Source: a bacterium | GTDB lineage: Bacteria; SZUA-79; Acidulodesulfobacterales; Acidulodesulfobacteraceae | Direction: 5' to 3' | Assembly: GCA_021809845.1 (NCBI GenBank) | Contig: JAJZJW010000014.1 | Span: 1-57,275 of the forward strand | DNA: 57,275 bases | Part shown: one piece after another, positions 16,365 to 25,349 of the stretch | Layout of the letters: each line of letters begins with the position of its first letter | How positions within the stretch are numbered: position 1 is the first letter of the stretch | Program-made: the position numbers and the translations under genes | The notes under the pieces: model-generated | What the model saw: the letters and a program-made list of their open reading frames with translations, nothing else | What the model was told of the DNA's origin: nothing | The model's database searches: none

Positions 16365-16502
16365 AAATAAATCTGGTTAATTATTTGATTATAGTTATGT
16401 AATTTAACTTAATATAGAATAACTTAATATAATCATTATATAGTCATTGAATATTATTGGTATTGTCTAACTTTTTGTTTAAATTCGGATAGTACTATCA
16501 GG

Positions 16503-16636
16503 TATATACCGCCTTTCTGCCTTAATTCAGATAGTATAAAGTGTATAATACTTATATACCGCCTTTCTGCCTTAATTCAGATAGTATAAAGTGTTATAAT
16601 ACTTATATACCGCCTTTCTGCCTTAATTCAGATAGT
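16503..16636. repeat. Three-copy 50/51-bp tandem repeat overlapping the otsA stop
   Basis: The block ACCGCCTTTCTGCC followed by TTAATTCAGATAGT recurs with its GCCTTTCTGC word at 16511, 16561 and 16612, a period of 50-51 bases. A partial copy (AATTCGGATAGTA) precedes the array. The third copy contains the stop codon of otsA (16628-16630), so the last codons of the enzyme lie in repeat DNA. Between copies, GTATAAT words occur. Confidence 0.75.
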
Positions 16637-18190
16637 CTTAAGTTTGGAAAGGAAGTTGTATGCCCAGTCAAATATATCGTTATCAAGTATAATATTCTGC
16701 ATTTTGGAAATTCTTTGTTTTTTTTCTTCCGGATTTAATTCTATAGCATATTTAATTGAATCTGCAAAACATTCAATATTGTACGGATTAATTAAGACCG
16801 CGTCTGAAAGCTCTTTAGCAGAACCAGTGAATTTTGATAACACGAGCATTCCATTGTAATCAGTATCAGACATTGTAAATTCCTTTGCAACAAGATTCAT
16901 TCCGTCATGCAGCGGACTTACAATTACAATGGCAGCAATTTTATAAAAATAAATATATGATTTTAAATCCAATTGATTCAGAAATAAAATAATTGGATGC
17001 CAGTCATCATCTTTATACTTCCAGTTTATTTGTTCAGCCAGGCTGTTTATTTCATCATAATATTCTTTATACGCTGCTATATGCATTCTCGAAGGAACGC
17101 CAAGCTGTAAAAAAACAAATTTGCCTATAAACTCAGGATATTTTTCTAAAAAAAGGTCGATAGCCATCAGTTTTTCTTTTATGCCTTTGGTATAATCAAT
17201 CCTGTCAACAGAAAGAGCCAAAAATTGGTAAGACGGTTCTACGATTTCTTTTAATTCATTAAATTCCTCCGAGTTTATATCGATATTAGTTGAAAAATCA
17301 TATATAGACCTTGCGTCTATGCTTATAGGAAATGGGTTAATAATAGTTCTGCGACCTTTGTATGTAACGGAGTAATCAGCCCAGTTAACCTGGGCTTCAA
17401 GCTCCCATTCGCATGCTTTAAGAAAATTCTGACAATGGTATAAAATATGAAAACCAATCAAATCATTAGATAACAATCCTTCTAAAATTTCTTTTTTTTC
17501 CGGACATATTGAAAAAACTTCGGGATTCGGCCACGGAATATGCCAAAATATAGCAATTTTTAATGACTCATCATATTCTTTTATATATTTTGCGGCTAAA
17601 GCTAAATGATAGTCTTGCAGCCAGATGACATTGTCGGCTTCATCCTGCAGATTATCGTTGTACGGCAGACTGCCGGGAACAGCGTTGCTATTATCAGAAC
17701 TTTGGCTGCCAACCGTATAATTTTTATTTACTGTTATCGATTTAATTTCTTCTATGACTGAATCTGCAAATTTTTTGTTTACATCCTTATAAATTTCAAA
17801 ATTTTTTGAATTAAATTCGGGCTGTTTATAAACTATGTGGCAAAGGGGCCACAAAACAGAGTTTGCATAACCGTAATAATATCCGTTTATTTCTTCCTTG
17901 TTTAAGAATAATCTCTTAAGCGAATATGATTCTTCACCGGGCGGAAGTTTAATTTTATTGTTTTTATCTATAACTGCTTTATCGGCACTTCCGCCTCCAT
18001 AAGCTATCCATGTTCCGTTAAGGTCACGCATTATAGGTTCTAAAGCAATAGTAAGACCGCCAACGGAACGGTTGGAAACTATTTTTTTACCTGAATATTC
18101 GTGGACAACGGGCTCCCTATTTGAAACCGCAATCAGGTTTATATTTTTAAATTTTTCTTTAATCAAAATGTTGAATTGTTTTTTATCCAT
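16628..18190 (-). CDS. otsA: Trehalose-6-phosphate synthase (GT20)
   Basis: 520 residues. It transfers glucose from an NDP-glucose donor to glucose-6-phosphate, making trehalose-6-phosphate in the cytoplasm. Family motifs are clear: NLIAVSNREPV at the N-terminus, NRSVGGLTIALEP for the acceptor site, WLQDYHLALA, FWHIPWPNPE, SVDRIDYTKGIKEKL and SPLHDGMNLVAKEF for the donor site. There is an extra low-complexity loop of about 25 residues (around SQSSDNSNAVPGSLPYN) just before WLQDYHL, not seen in typical OtsA. The partner phosphatase (OtsB) is not in the window. It is next to mscS, which suits an osmoprotection role. The stop lies in a tandem repeat. Confidence 0.93.
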   Translation of the reverse strand: MDKKQFNILIKEKFKNINLIAVSNREPVVHEYSGKKIVSNRSVGGLTIALEPIMRDLNGTWIAYGGGSADKAVIDKNNKIKLPPGEESYSLKRLFLNKEEINGYYYGYANSVLWPLCHIVYKQPEFNSKNFEIYKDVNKKFADSVIEEIKSITVNKNYTVGSQSSDNSNAVPGSLPYNDNLQDEADNVIWLQDYHLALAAKYIKEYDESLKIAIFWHIPWPNPEVFSICPEKKEILEGLLSNDLIGFHILYHCQNFLKACEWELEAQVNWADYSVTYKGRRTIINPFPISIDARSIYDFSTNIDINSEEFNELKEIVEPSYQFLALSVDRIDYTKGIKEKLMAIDLFLEKYPEFIGKFVFLQLGVPSRMHIAAYKEYYDEINSLAEQINWKYKDDDWHPIILFLNQLDLKSYIYFYKIAAIVIVSPLHDGMNLVAKEFTMSDTDYNGMLVLSKFTGSAKELSDAVLINPYNIECFADSIKYAIELNPEEKKQRISKMQNIILDNDIFDWAYNFLSKLKTI

Positions 18191-18224
18191 GTTCGATAAT
18201 TATACTATTTTTTTATTATTTTTT

Positions 18225-18365
18225 CAATTTTAAATTAGCATAAATTAGATAAATTAGTAAATTAATGACAAACGCCAATTTTTATATAAATTAAAAGATA
18301 AGCACCAATTTAAATTAGCATAAATTAGATAAATTAGTAAATTAGGGATAGACGCCAATTTTTTA
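18225..18365. repeat. Two-copy direct repeat, member of a dispersed family
   Basis: Two copies, 81 bases apart, of a unit containing AAATTAGCATAAATTAGAT, then AAATTAGTAAATTA, then a variable word ending ACGCCAATTTTT. A related AAATTAGTAAATTAG block followed by CAGTCACCTATTT occurs at about 49590-49625. See the finding on the dispersed GGTGCCTGTC-like family. Confidence 0.6.
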
Positions 18366-18489
18366 CTTTATTCTAATTTATCCGTCGCTGATTCATAATT
18401 TAAATAATAAGTATTATTAGCTATACATTATTATGATAATTTGATATATTGTAAAAAAATATAGAAAGGAGTGAATAAATAGCAATAAT

Positions 18490-20637
18490 ATGAAAATAGG
18501 TTCTGTGCTGAAATCCAGATTTTTTTTGACGGGTGTTTTCCTAGTAATTATATATATTATTTTTTTAATGTTGTTTTTTTTGTTCTTTGTAAAACCCGTA
18601 GAAAATATGCAGCATTACAATGACAAAATATACGCAGCTGCCGATACTGTAATATTCGATTTCAGAAAATTAGACACGTTGTTTCAAAAAATTTCGCTTT
18701 ACCAGAAACAAAACCATAAAAAGGTTAATAAAGTTGTTATAGGAAAAAATGTGGCAAAAATTAGACATCTTGCCGATTTATTAGAACTAAATATAAAAGC
18801 TCTAAATAAAACGATACATAATAATAAATCTTTGCAAAAATTTTTTAAACCGTTATCGAACAAAATAAATAGATACTGGAATAATATAGCTGAACCGATT
18901 ATATCGACATACCTAAATAACTATAAAAAAATATCAAGGAAAATGTTTGCGGATTATTTAGTTATAAATTTAGAGAAATACACACCGTATTTTCAACCTT
19001 TTGCTAACAAGGCCATGATAACATCGGTCAGAGAAACAAAGACCGCGGAGTATCGGACCATGGTTATATTTATAGGTATCAACGTATTGTTTATACTTAT
19101 AATTTTAACATTCCTATATTTTTTAGTAAATGATAGAACAAAGTTAAAAGAACAGAAAGAACTTTTTAATACTATATCGAAAAATTTGACCTCCGGCATT
19201 ATACTTTACAATGCAGGTAAAATTTTATTTTCTAATACTAAGGCAGATGAAATACTTGGATATTCTGAAGGTGAATTACAGAAAGTCAGCGTGTTTGATA
19301 TAGCCGACGCTTCTTATCATGACCAGATAAAAAAAACCATAAACGAAGGGTTAAGAGAAAATAAAAATAAATCAAAGCCGGTATCTTATATTATTAAATG
19401 TTTAAAAAAAGATGGAACGAATGTATGGCTCAATTTTCAGGCTGCTACAACATGCTATAAAGGTAAATTTACGAGGTTTGCAAGTTTTAGCGATGTGACC
19501 GACAGTAAAATGTTAGAAGACAAGCTTAAAGATCTAGAAGCCGTCTTTCTGACATCCGCCATAACAATAGAGGATTTAACCGAATCTATGTTTAGTTCTT
19601 TAAAGGGTTTTATCAAAATTAACAGACTGTCGTTCGCAAATATAAAAGATAATAATGTTGTTGCTAATGTTGCATTCTCCGATGCGAAAAATATTATGTT
19701 AGAAGCCGGTTTTAGTCAGCCGCTATCGGAAGTTTCTCTTAAAAATCTTAAAAAAAACGATATAAGAATTATAAATGATATTGAAAAGGTTTTAGAATTG
19801 CATCCAGCCTCTAAGTCAACCAGATTAATTTACAAAGAAGGGATGCGTTCAAGTTTGACGTTTCCTATATACAATAATGACGAACTTAAGGGTTTTTTGT
19901 TTTTAAATTCTTTTGACAAAAATGCATTTAATATTAAAGATATAGAAAAACTTAAATATTTAAGCAAGTTTATTATTACGTCCTATGAAAAAACTCTGCT
20001 TGTAAGCACACTTATTAAAGGAATAATATTAGGATTTGCAAAAATAGTCGAAGAAAAAGACGAAGGAACAATGAATCATATTTTTCGAGTATCCTCTTAC
20101 TCTAAGGCAATAGCAAAAGAACTTTCTAAAAACAAAAAGTTTTCCATAGACGGGAAATATATAGCAGACATTTACAGTCAGGCATCTCTCCATGACATAG
20201 GAAAGATATCGATTCCGGATAGTATTCTTTTAAAAAAAGGCAAATTGACGCCTGAAGAATTTGAAATTATGAAAAAACATACAATAATAGGATATGAAAT
20301 ATTAGATAATATAAATAAAACAACCAAATGGAAAAGAGGCTTTTTTGAGGTAGGCAAGTTTATAGCAAAATATCATCAAGAAAAGTGGGATGGTTCCGGC
20401 TATCCCGAAGGTCTTGCCGGTGACAAAATACCTCTTTGTGCAAGGATTACCTCCGTTGCCGATGTGTTTGACGCTCTTACCAGTGAAAGACCTTATAAGA
20501 AAGCATTTGATTTTGATGAATCTTATAATATAATAATTGAAAGCTCCGGACAGCATTTTGACCCCAACATCGTTTCAGCATTTGTGAACATAAAAAACGA
20601 AATTAAAAGTATATATTACAGGTATGCAAATAACTAA
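18490..20637 (+). CDS. Membrane-bound PAS-GAF-HD-GYP c-di-GMP phosphodiesterase
   Basis: 715 residues. Two membrane helices (about 11-36 and 193-215) enclose a helical periplasmic sensor. A PAS domain follows (about 220-345, GIILYNAGKILFSN), then a GAF-like domain (about 350-505), then an HD-GYP domain. The catalytic parts are visible: HIFRVSSYSKAIAKEL, SLHDIGKISIPDSILLKKG, KYHQEKWDGSGYPEGL and ADVFDALTSERPYKK. HD-GYP enzymes hydrolyse c-di-GMP to pGpG or GMP. An AGGAG ribosome site lies 15 bases or so before the ATG. The GGDEF gene downstream would make the opposite reaction, so the pair sets local c-di-GMP levels. Confidence 0.92.
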   Translation: MKIGSVLKSRFFLTGVFLVIIYIIFLMLFFLFFVKPVENMQHYNDKIYAAADTVIFDFRKLDTLFQKISLYQKQNHKKVNKVVIGKNVAKIRHLADLLELNIKALNKTIHNNKSLQKFFKPLSNKINRYWNNIAEPIISTYLNNYKKISRKMFADYLVINLEKYTPYFQPFANKAMITSVRETKTAEYRTMVIFIGINVLFILIILTFLYFLVNDRTKLKEQKELFNTISKNLTSGIILYNAGKILFSNTKADEILGYSEGELQKVSVFDIADASYHDQIKKTINEGLRENKNKSKPVSYIIKCLKKDGTNVWLNFQAATTCYKGKFTRFASFSDVTDSKMLEDKLKDLEAVFLTSAITIEDLTESMFSSLKGFIKINRLSFANIKDNNVVANVAFSDAKNIMLEAGFSQPLSEVSLKNLKKNDIRIINDIEKVLELHPASKSTRLIYKEGMRSSLTFPIYNNDELKGFLFLNSFDKNAFNIKDIEKLKYLSKFIITSYEKTLLVSTLIKGIILGFAKIVEEKDEGTMNHIFRVSSYSKAIAKELSKNKKFSIDGKYIADIYSQASLHDIGKISIPDSILLKKGKLTPEEFEIMKKHTIIGYEILDNINKTTKWKRGFFEVGKFIAKYHQEKWDGSGYPEGLAGDKIPLCARITSVADVFDALTSERPYKKAFDFDESYNIIIESSGQHFDPNIVSAFVNIKNEIKSIYYRYANN

Positions 20638-21114
20638 ATTCGGTCATTACTGCTACGCCAAAGCCGTTTGCCTTAACCGCTTCTTTCACCTTTAAAATTG
20701 CATTTATGTACCTGTCATTAATTATCTATGTTAACTAAAAAATAAGCATCCGTCCTTTATAGTAATATGCCTGACCAAAGAACAACTTCCTAATTGCTTC
20801 ATAACTAAAAAATAGGTGCCTGTCATTAATTACTTCTTATTACTTCTAATTACTTGGTATAATTATAATAGCATATAACCTCTTTAATTAGAGGTAATGC
20901 AGAGTTAATGGCGTGAACTGCTATTTTTTTATTATTTTGCTAAGAAATTAACAAATTAAAAGCTATTTTGTTATAGGCATTTTATTTAATTTATTAAAAG
21001 TTATTAGCATAAATTGTTATTTAATTGACAATATTAGTATTTAATGTTAAATTAATTTTAAAAATAACAAAAGTCAATCACTAAAATTATATTTATTATT
21101 TATTATGGTTAGAT
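20638..21114. other. Gene-free region with three copies of a dispersed repeat
   Basis: No gene. It contains TGTACCTGTCATTAATTA (about 20709), AAAAAATAAGCATCCGTCC (about 20738) and AAAAAATAGGTGCCTGTCAT (about 20810), variants of one word in both spacing and orientation. The rest is A/T-rich with many TTATTTAATT-type runs before the GGDEF gene. Confidence 0.55.
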
Positions 21115-21927
21115 ATGATGGATAAAGAAAAAAAATATTTTTATATATTAACTTTATCAATCATAGTTGAGATTTGCTTAGTTTCTGTTATTTTATTTAT
21201 TAGTTCTAATTTTCTGATTTATAATGATTTCGATGTATTAAGAGAAATTAATAAATCTATTTTTATTAGTGCAAAGAATTTTATTTATATAAGTTTTATT
21301 CTAGAATTTATCTTATTCGTATCTGTAATAACCATCGTCTGGATTATTATCAGGTATAAAAAAATATTTTTCGAAAAAAATTCTGACGATATAGCGATGA
21401 CTGACAGTTTGACCGGTTTATATAACAGGCGGTATTTTGACAGTTTTTATGAAAATATATTCGATCAGGCTTCAAGGTACAGTACGATATTTTCGTTAAT
21501 TATGTGCGATATTGACCACTTTAAAAAAATTAACGATAGTTGTGGTCATGATAAGGGCGACATAGTATTAAAAGAGGTGGCAAAAATTTTAAAAAATAAT
21601 ATCCGCAAATCTGACATAGCTGCAAGATATGGCGGCGAAGAGTTTATGATTGTTTTGCCCCAAACCGAGCTGCCCAGCTGTTTAGATGTTGCAAGAAAAA
21701 TAAAAACTTTAATTTCTAAAATTAATATAAAAGATACCGGAAAAATCACTATAAGTATGGGAGTAATATCCTATTCAAAAGAATTTGAAGATAAAGCAAA
21801 AGTTTTTTTAAAAAAAGTTGATGAACTTTTATATGATGCTAAAAACAGAGGCAGAAACAGAATTATGTCAGTAGATGAAAACAGTGAAAATATTGAAGTT
21901 TCTGAAAATCCATGGATTGATGACTAG
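21115..21927 (+). CDS. Membrane-anchored GGDEF diguanylate cyclase
   Basis: 270 residues. Two hydrophobic helices (about 9-33 and 52-80) anchor a GGDEF domain that makes c-di-GMP from two GTP. The domain starts at DSLTGLYNRRYFD. It has the metal/substrate region CDIDHFKKINDSCGHDKGD and the active loop YGGEEF, and ends with YDAKNRGRNRI. No RxxD inhibitory site is seen before GGEEF (the sequence there is NIRKSDIAA), so a standard I-site is not obvious. Two ATG codons in a row occur at the start. It follows the HD-GYP gene in the same direction and precedes cheV. Confidence 0.94.
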   Translation: MMDKEKKYFYILTLSIIVEICLVSVILFISSNFLIYNDFDVLREINKSIFISAKNFIYISFILEFILFVSVITIVWIIIRYKKIFFEKNSDDIAMTDSLTGLYNRRYFDSFYENIFDQASRYSTIFSLIMCDIDHFKKINDSCGHDKGDIVLKEVAKILKNNIRKSDIAARYGGEEFMIVLPQTELPSCLDVARKIKTLISKINIKDTGKITISMGVISYSKEFEDKAKVFLKKVDELLYDAKNRGRNRIMSVDENSENIEVSENPWIDD

Positions 21928-21999
21928 TTATTTAAAAAACATAGATAATATATTATAATATAATGGCTTAAATAGATAATATATTATAGCTTGATAAAT

Positions 22000-22217
22000 A
22001 ACAAACTATAAAATAAACTTAAAATAAATTATATAATATAAATTATATAACAAACTATAAAATAAACTTAAAATAAATTATATAATATAAATTATATAAC
22101 AAACTATAAAATAAACTTAAAATAAATTATATAATATAAATTATATAACAAACTATAAAATAAACTACAATTATATAATATAAATTATATAACAAACTAT
22201 AAAATAAACTACAAAAT
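22000..22217. repeat. 49-bp tandem repeat, about five copies, before cheV
   Basis: The unit begins AACAAACTATAAAATAAACT and ends with TTATATAATATAAATTATAT. Copies start near 22000, 22049, 22098, 22147 and, after a 5-base deletion, 22191. The last partial copy ends about 16 bases before the cheV start, next to its ribosome site. The high identity between copies suggests recent expansion. Confidence 0.85.
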
Positions 22218-22233
22218 AAACGAGGATAAAAAT

Positions 22234-23367
22234 ATGGGAAATATAGGTAATAATATTCCCAAAGAAACACCTATAAACGCTGGACAAAACATATTGGAAG
22301 TCGGACAGAATAAGATGGAGCTTGTTGATTTTAGGCTTTTTAGTATCAATGAGCAGCCTAATGCGATATTTGATAAAATTATAAACAATAAATCAAAAGC
22401 AGGTTCGTCTGATTTATCTGATGATTCTCACAACAATGGCTTATTAGAACAGCATGGTCTAGAATCTGACAATAAAAGCAGTTACTCCCGAGAAAGCAGT
22501 TTAAAGCTTTCGTTAGAAGAATATGGAGACGAAATAAATGAAGGAATATACGGAATAAATGTAGCCAAAGTCATTGAAATAATTAAAATGCCGGAAGATA
22601 TTTCTGAAGTTCCCAACAGCAATGAATTTATAGAAGGGATGTTTAATCTGAGAGGTTTTGTAGTTCCTTTAGTTAATCTACCAAAATGGATGGGATTAGC
22701 GGAACCGGAAAATTTGAAAAAGAAAAATTTTAAAGTTATTATTACAGAATTTAATAAAGTCAAAGTTGGTTTTATTGTTCATGAGACTACAAGAATAAGA
22801 CGTGTGTCGTGGATTGATATTAATAAAACCGAATTGTCATCAGTTTCACAGGAAGATTCAAAAGTTACCGGAATAATAAAAATAGAAAATGATGATTTGC
22901 TTCTTTTGTTAGATTTTGAATCTATTGTCGATGAACTTGGATTTTATAAAAAAGAAATAGGTGAAATAAATGCGGAAAAGAAAGAAATTACAAGCAATAT
23001 AAATGTCCTTATAATCGACGATTCTTCAACCGCGAGAAAAATGGTGAATAACGCCCTCGTAAAAGAGGGATTTAAAACGGTTATGGCGGAAAACGGGAAA
23101 GAAGCGCTCGATGTTGTCTATTCAGGAAAATATAGTATTAATGCCATAATCTGTGATGTTGAGATGCCGGTTATGGATGGTTATACTTTCACAAAAACTA
23201 TGAAAGCTGACGATAAGTATAAAGCTATACCAATAATAATGCATACTTCTCTTAGCGGAACGGAAAACGAATCCAAAGGTAAATCTTCCGGGGCCGATTT
23301 GTATATTGTTAAATTTGACCCTGTTGAATTTAACAAGGCAATTAAAGCGGTGTTAAAATTAGATTGA
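22234..23367 (+). CDS. cheV: CheV-type chemotaxis coupling protein (CheW plus receiver)
   Basis: 377 residues. A CheW domain (about 28-245) would couple receptors to CheA. It includes YGINVAKVIEIIKMPEDISE and FIEGMFNLRGFVVPLVNLPKW. A receiver domain follows (about 255-377), starting NVLIIDDSSTARKMV, with the phosphorylated Asp in CDVEMPVMDG and a Thr and Lys at later positions (HTSLSG, VKFDP). A low-complexity insert of about 50 residues (DLSDDSHNNGLLEQHG and neighbours) splits the first part of the CheW fold. It likely works with the chemoreceptor at 30741-32435, although other che genes are not in the window. AACGAGGA is the ribosome site. Confidence 0.9.
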   Translation: MGNIGNNIPKETPINAGQNILEVGQNKMELVDFRLFSINEQPNAIFDKIINNKSKAGSSDLSDDSHNNGLLEQHGLESDNKSSYSRESSLKLSLEEYGDEINEGIYGINVAKVIEIIKMPEDISEVPNSNEFIEGMFNLRGFVVPLVNLPKWMGLAEPENLKKKNFKVIITEFNKVKVGFIVHETTRIRRVSWIDINKTELSSVSQEDSKVTGIIKIENDDLLLLLDFESIVDELGFYKKEIGEINAEKKEITSNINVLIIDDSSTARKMVNNALVKEGFKTVMAENGKEALDVVYSGKYSINAIICDVEMPVMDGYTFTKTMKADDKYKAIPIIMHTSLSGTENESKGKSSGADLYIVKFDPVEFNKAIKAVLKLD

Positions 23368-23446
23368 TATTAACTTATTGATATTAACTTTATTAACTTA
23401 TTAGCCACATAAGTTGTTAAGAAATCGGCAAGTGAGCATCGTCTCA

Positions 23447-23490
23447 GCCGGCTCTGGTTTTATATTAAAAACCGGCATCTTTTTAATATA
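23447..23490 (+). terminator. Probable terminator after cheV
   Basis: GCCGG (23447-23451) can pair with CCGGC (23472-23476) around GGTTTT/AAAACC, followed by ATCTTTTT. An alternative perfect 11-bp inverted repeat, TATATTAAAAA (23461-23471) and TTTTTAATATA (23480-23490), overlaps it. The two folds exclude each other. It sits 80 bases after the cheV stop. Confidence 0.5.
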
Positions 23491-23685
23491 AATAAGATAT
23501 TAAATAGATTATAGATTGATTTATTGATTTATTGATTATAGATTGAAAATAAATAATTAGTAATAGAGAAAAGATAATTAAATATAGGGTATAGAGGTCC
23601 GAGAATTAATAGCAGATAATAAAAATTGATAATAGAGAAAAGATAATAGATAATAAAGAACATTGGGATTGGGTTGAGGATTGTT

Positions 23686-24399
23686 TTGGAAGTAAAAAAG
23701 CGTGTTTTTTTTATAACAGGAACTGATACGGATGTCGGCAAAACATTTGTGAGCTCCTTAATAATTAACGGCTTAAAATATTACGGTAAAAAAACCGGAT
23801 ACTTGAAGCCTATAGAAACAGGTGTTAAATTAAATTGCGACGGTTCAAAGATATATATTGACAGTTTTTTTGTTAAAAAACAATCTGATATTAAGGAAGA
23901 TTTAGAAAAAATATGTCCGTTTACTTTTGAACATCCTTTATCTCCGCACGCTGCAGCTAAATTTGAAAATAAGTCAATTTGTATTAAAGATATTTTATAT
24001 AGTTTTTATGATTTACAGAGTAATTACGATATCTTAATAGTTGAAGGAGCCGGAGGCATGCTTGTGCCGCTTAAAAAAGGACATTTCATGATAGACCTTG
24101 CCAAGTATATAGATGCAGAAGTTATAATAGTTACTAGAGCAGGGCTTGGAATGCTGAATCATACATTGCTAAGTATTAATTATGCGAAAAATAACAATAT
24201 TAAACTTGCAGGAATAGTTATAAATAATGCAAGAAATGAAAATGATGAAAGCGTATTCTCTAATAAAGAAGTGCTAAAAGAATTTACCGATTTACCAATA
24301 ATAGGAGATATTCCGTATTTTTCGGCTGATGAACGGGAAAATTTTAAGTATTTAAAAGCATTGCCTTTAAATTATATAGATTTTGACAGTATTCTGTGA
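23686..24399 (+). CDS. bioD: Dethiobiotin synthetase
   Basis: 237 residues. It closes the ureido ring of dethiobiotin using ATP and CO2, the next-to-last step of biotin synthesis. It has the P-loop FFITGTDTDVGKTF (residues 7-20), the diaminononanoate site GYLKPIETG, EHPLSPHAAA and the second-Mg region VEGAGGMLVPL. I place the start at the TTG at 23686, which has GAGGA five bases upstream and gives the usual N-terminus. A TTG at 23674 would add four residues. No other bio gene is nearby, so it is a scattered member of the pathway. The length is standard. Confidence 0.92.
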   Translation: MEVKKRVFFITGTDTDVGKTFVSSLIINGLKYYGKKTGYLKPIETGVKLNCDGSKIYIDSFFVKKQSDIKEDLEKICPFTFEHPLSPHAAAKFENKSICIKDILYSFYDLQSNYDILIVEGAGGMLVPLKKGHFMIDLAKYIDAEVIIVTRAGLGMLNHTLLSINYAKNNNIKLAGIVINNARNENDESVFSNKEVLKEFTDLPIIGDIPYFSADERENFKYLKALPLNYIDFDSIL

Positions 24400-24539
24400 T
24401 AAAATAACCGGTAAATGCCATAGTTAGAACTGCTAATGCGAGTAGTTAGATGGTTAGAGTGCGTTTGGAGCGGCGGCTAGTTTAGTCTGTTGACCATTTA
24501 TTTTTATTACATATCACTATAACACTATAAGGATTTATT

Positions 24540-25310
24540 ATGAAATTTGGAAGATTCAGGCATAAAGAAGGAGAGATGAAAACATATTACGGAACTTTAT
24601 CTCCTGAAGGAACATTTATTAATGTTATAGAAGACTTTGATTTTCGCGATCTCGATTATACCGGCAGACAATATGAATTAACGGAGCTTGAATATTTACC
24701 GCCTGTTCAACCTACTAAAATTGTCGCCGTTGGTTTAAATTATAAGGACCATACTCAGGAAATGCAAAAAAAATTGCTTGATGAGCCTCTTCTTTTTATC
24801 AAGCCGTCATCCGCCATTATACCTCATTTAGGCAGTATAGTTATGCCCGACGTCTCAAAAAAAATTGATTACGAATCTGAGTTAGCTATAGTTATAGGAA
24901 AAACTGCAAAAAACGTAAAAAAATCAGATGCCAAAGATTTTATATTTGGATATACATGTTTAAATGATATTACGGCAAGAGATTTACAGGCTAAGGATAT
25001 TCAATATACCAGAGCTAAGGGGTTTGATACTTTTGCTCCTTTGGGTCCTTATATAGAAACCGAAATAAACAATCCTTCAAATCTTGAGCTTAAAGGCTAT
25101 TTGAACGCTGAATTAAAGCAGTCTTCTAATACATCTGACCTTATATTTAGCCCTTTTGACTTGGTTGAGTATATTTCATCTATTATGACTCTTTATCCGG
25201 GAGATATAATTTCAACAGGAACTCCCGCAGGAGTCGGCGCATTAAATCATAAAGATACATTTGAAATTGAAATCGAAAATATAGGCACATTAAAAAATTT
25301 TGTAGAATAA
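24540..25310 (+). CDS. Fumarylacetoacetate hydrolase (FAH) family protein
   Basis: 256 residues. The FAH fold is clear: IVAVGLNYKDHTQEM is the catalytic-loop opening, DYESELAIVIG gives the ExE metal ligands, NDITARDLQ the Asp, and GDIISTGTPAGVG the closing motif. Family members open acyl-acetoacetates or decarboxylate/isomerise oxo-diacids such as oxaloacetate or hydroxyhepta-dienedioate. The substrate cannot be decided from sequence alone. An AAGGA ribosome site is suitably placed before the ATG. It is followed 39 bases later by dapL in the same direction, so they may share a transcript. Confidence 0.88.
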   Translation: MKFGRFRHKEGEMKTYYGTLSPEGTFINVIEDFDFRDLDYTGRQYELTELEYLPPVQPTKIVAVGLNYKDHTQEMQKKLLDEPLLFIKPSSAIIPHLGSIVMPDVSKKIDYESELAIVIGKTAKNVKKSDAKDFIFGYTCLNDITARDLQAKDIQYTRAKGFDTFAPLGPYIETEINNPSNLELKGYLNAELKQSSNTSDLIFSPFDLVEYISSIMTLYPGDIISTGTPAGVGALNHKDTFEIEIENIGTLKNFVE

Positions 25311-25349
25311 AACCTTATAACCTTATAGGAATAGGAGAAGATAATACCA

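Noticed and set aside
16541..16738. Plus-strand frame coding repeated IPPFCLNSDS text
   Set aside because: It is produced by the 50-bp tandem repeat and runs antisense into otsA; no ribosome site and no family match.
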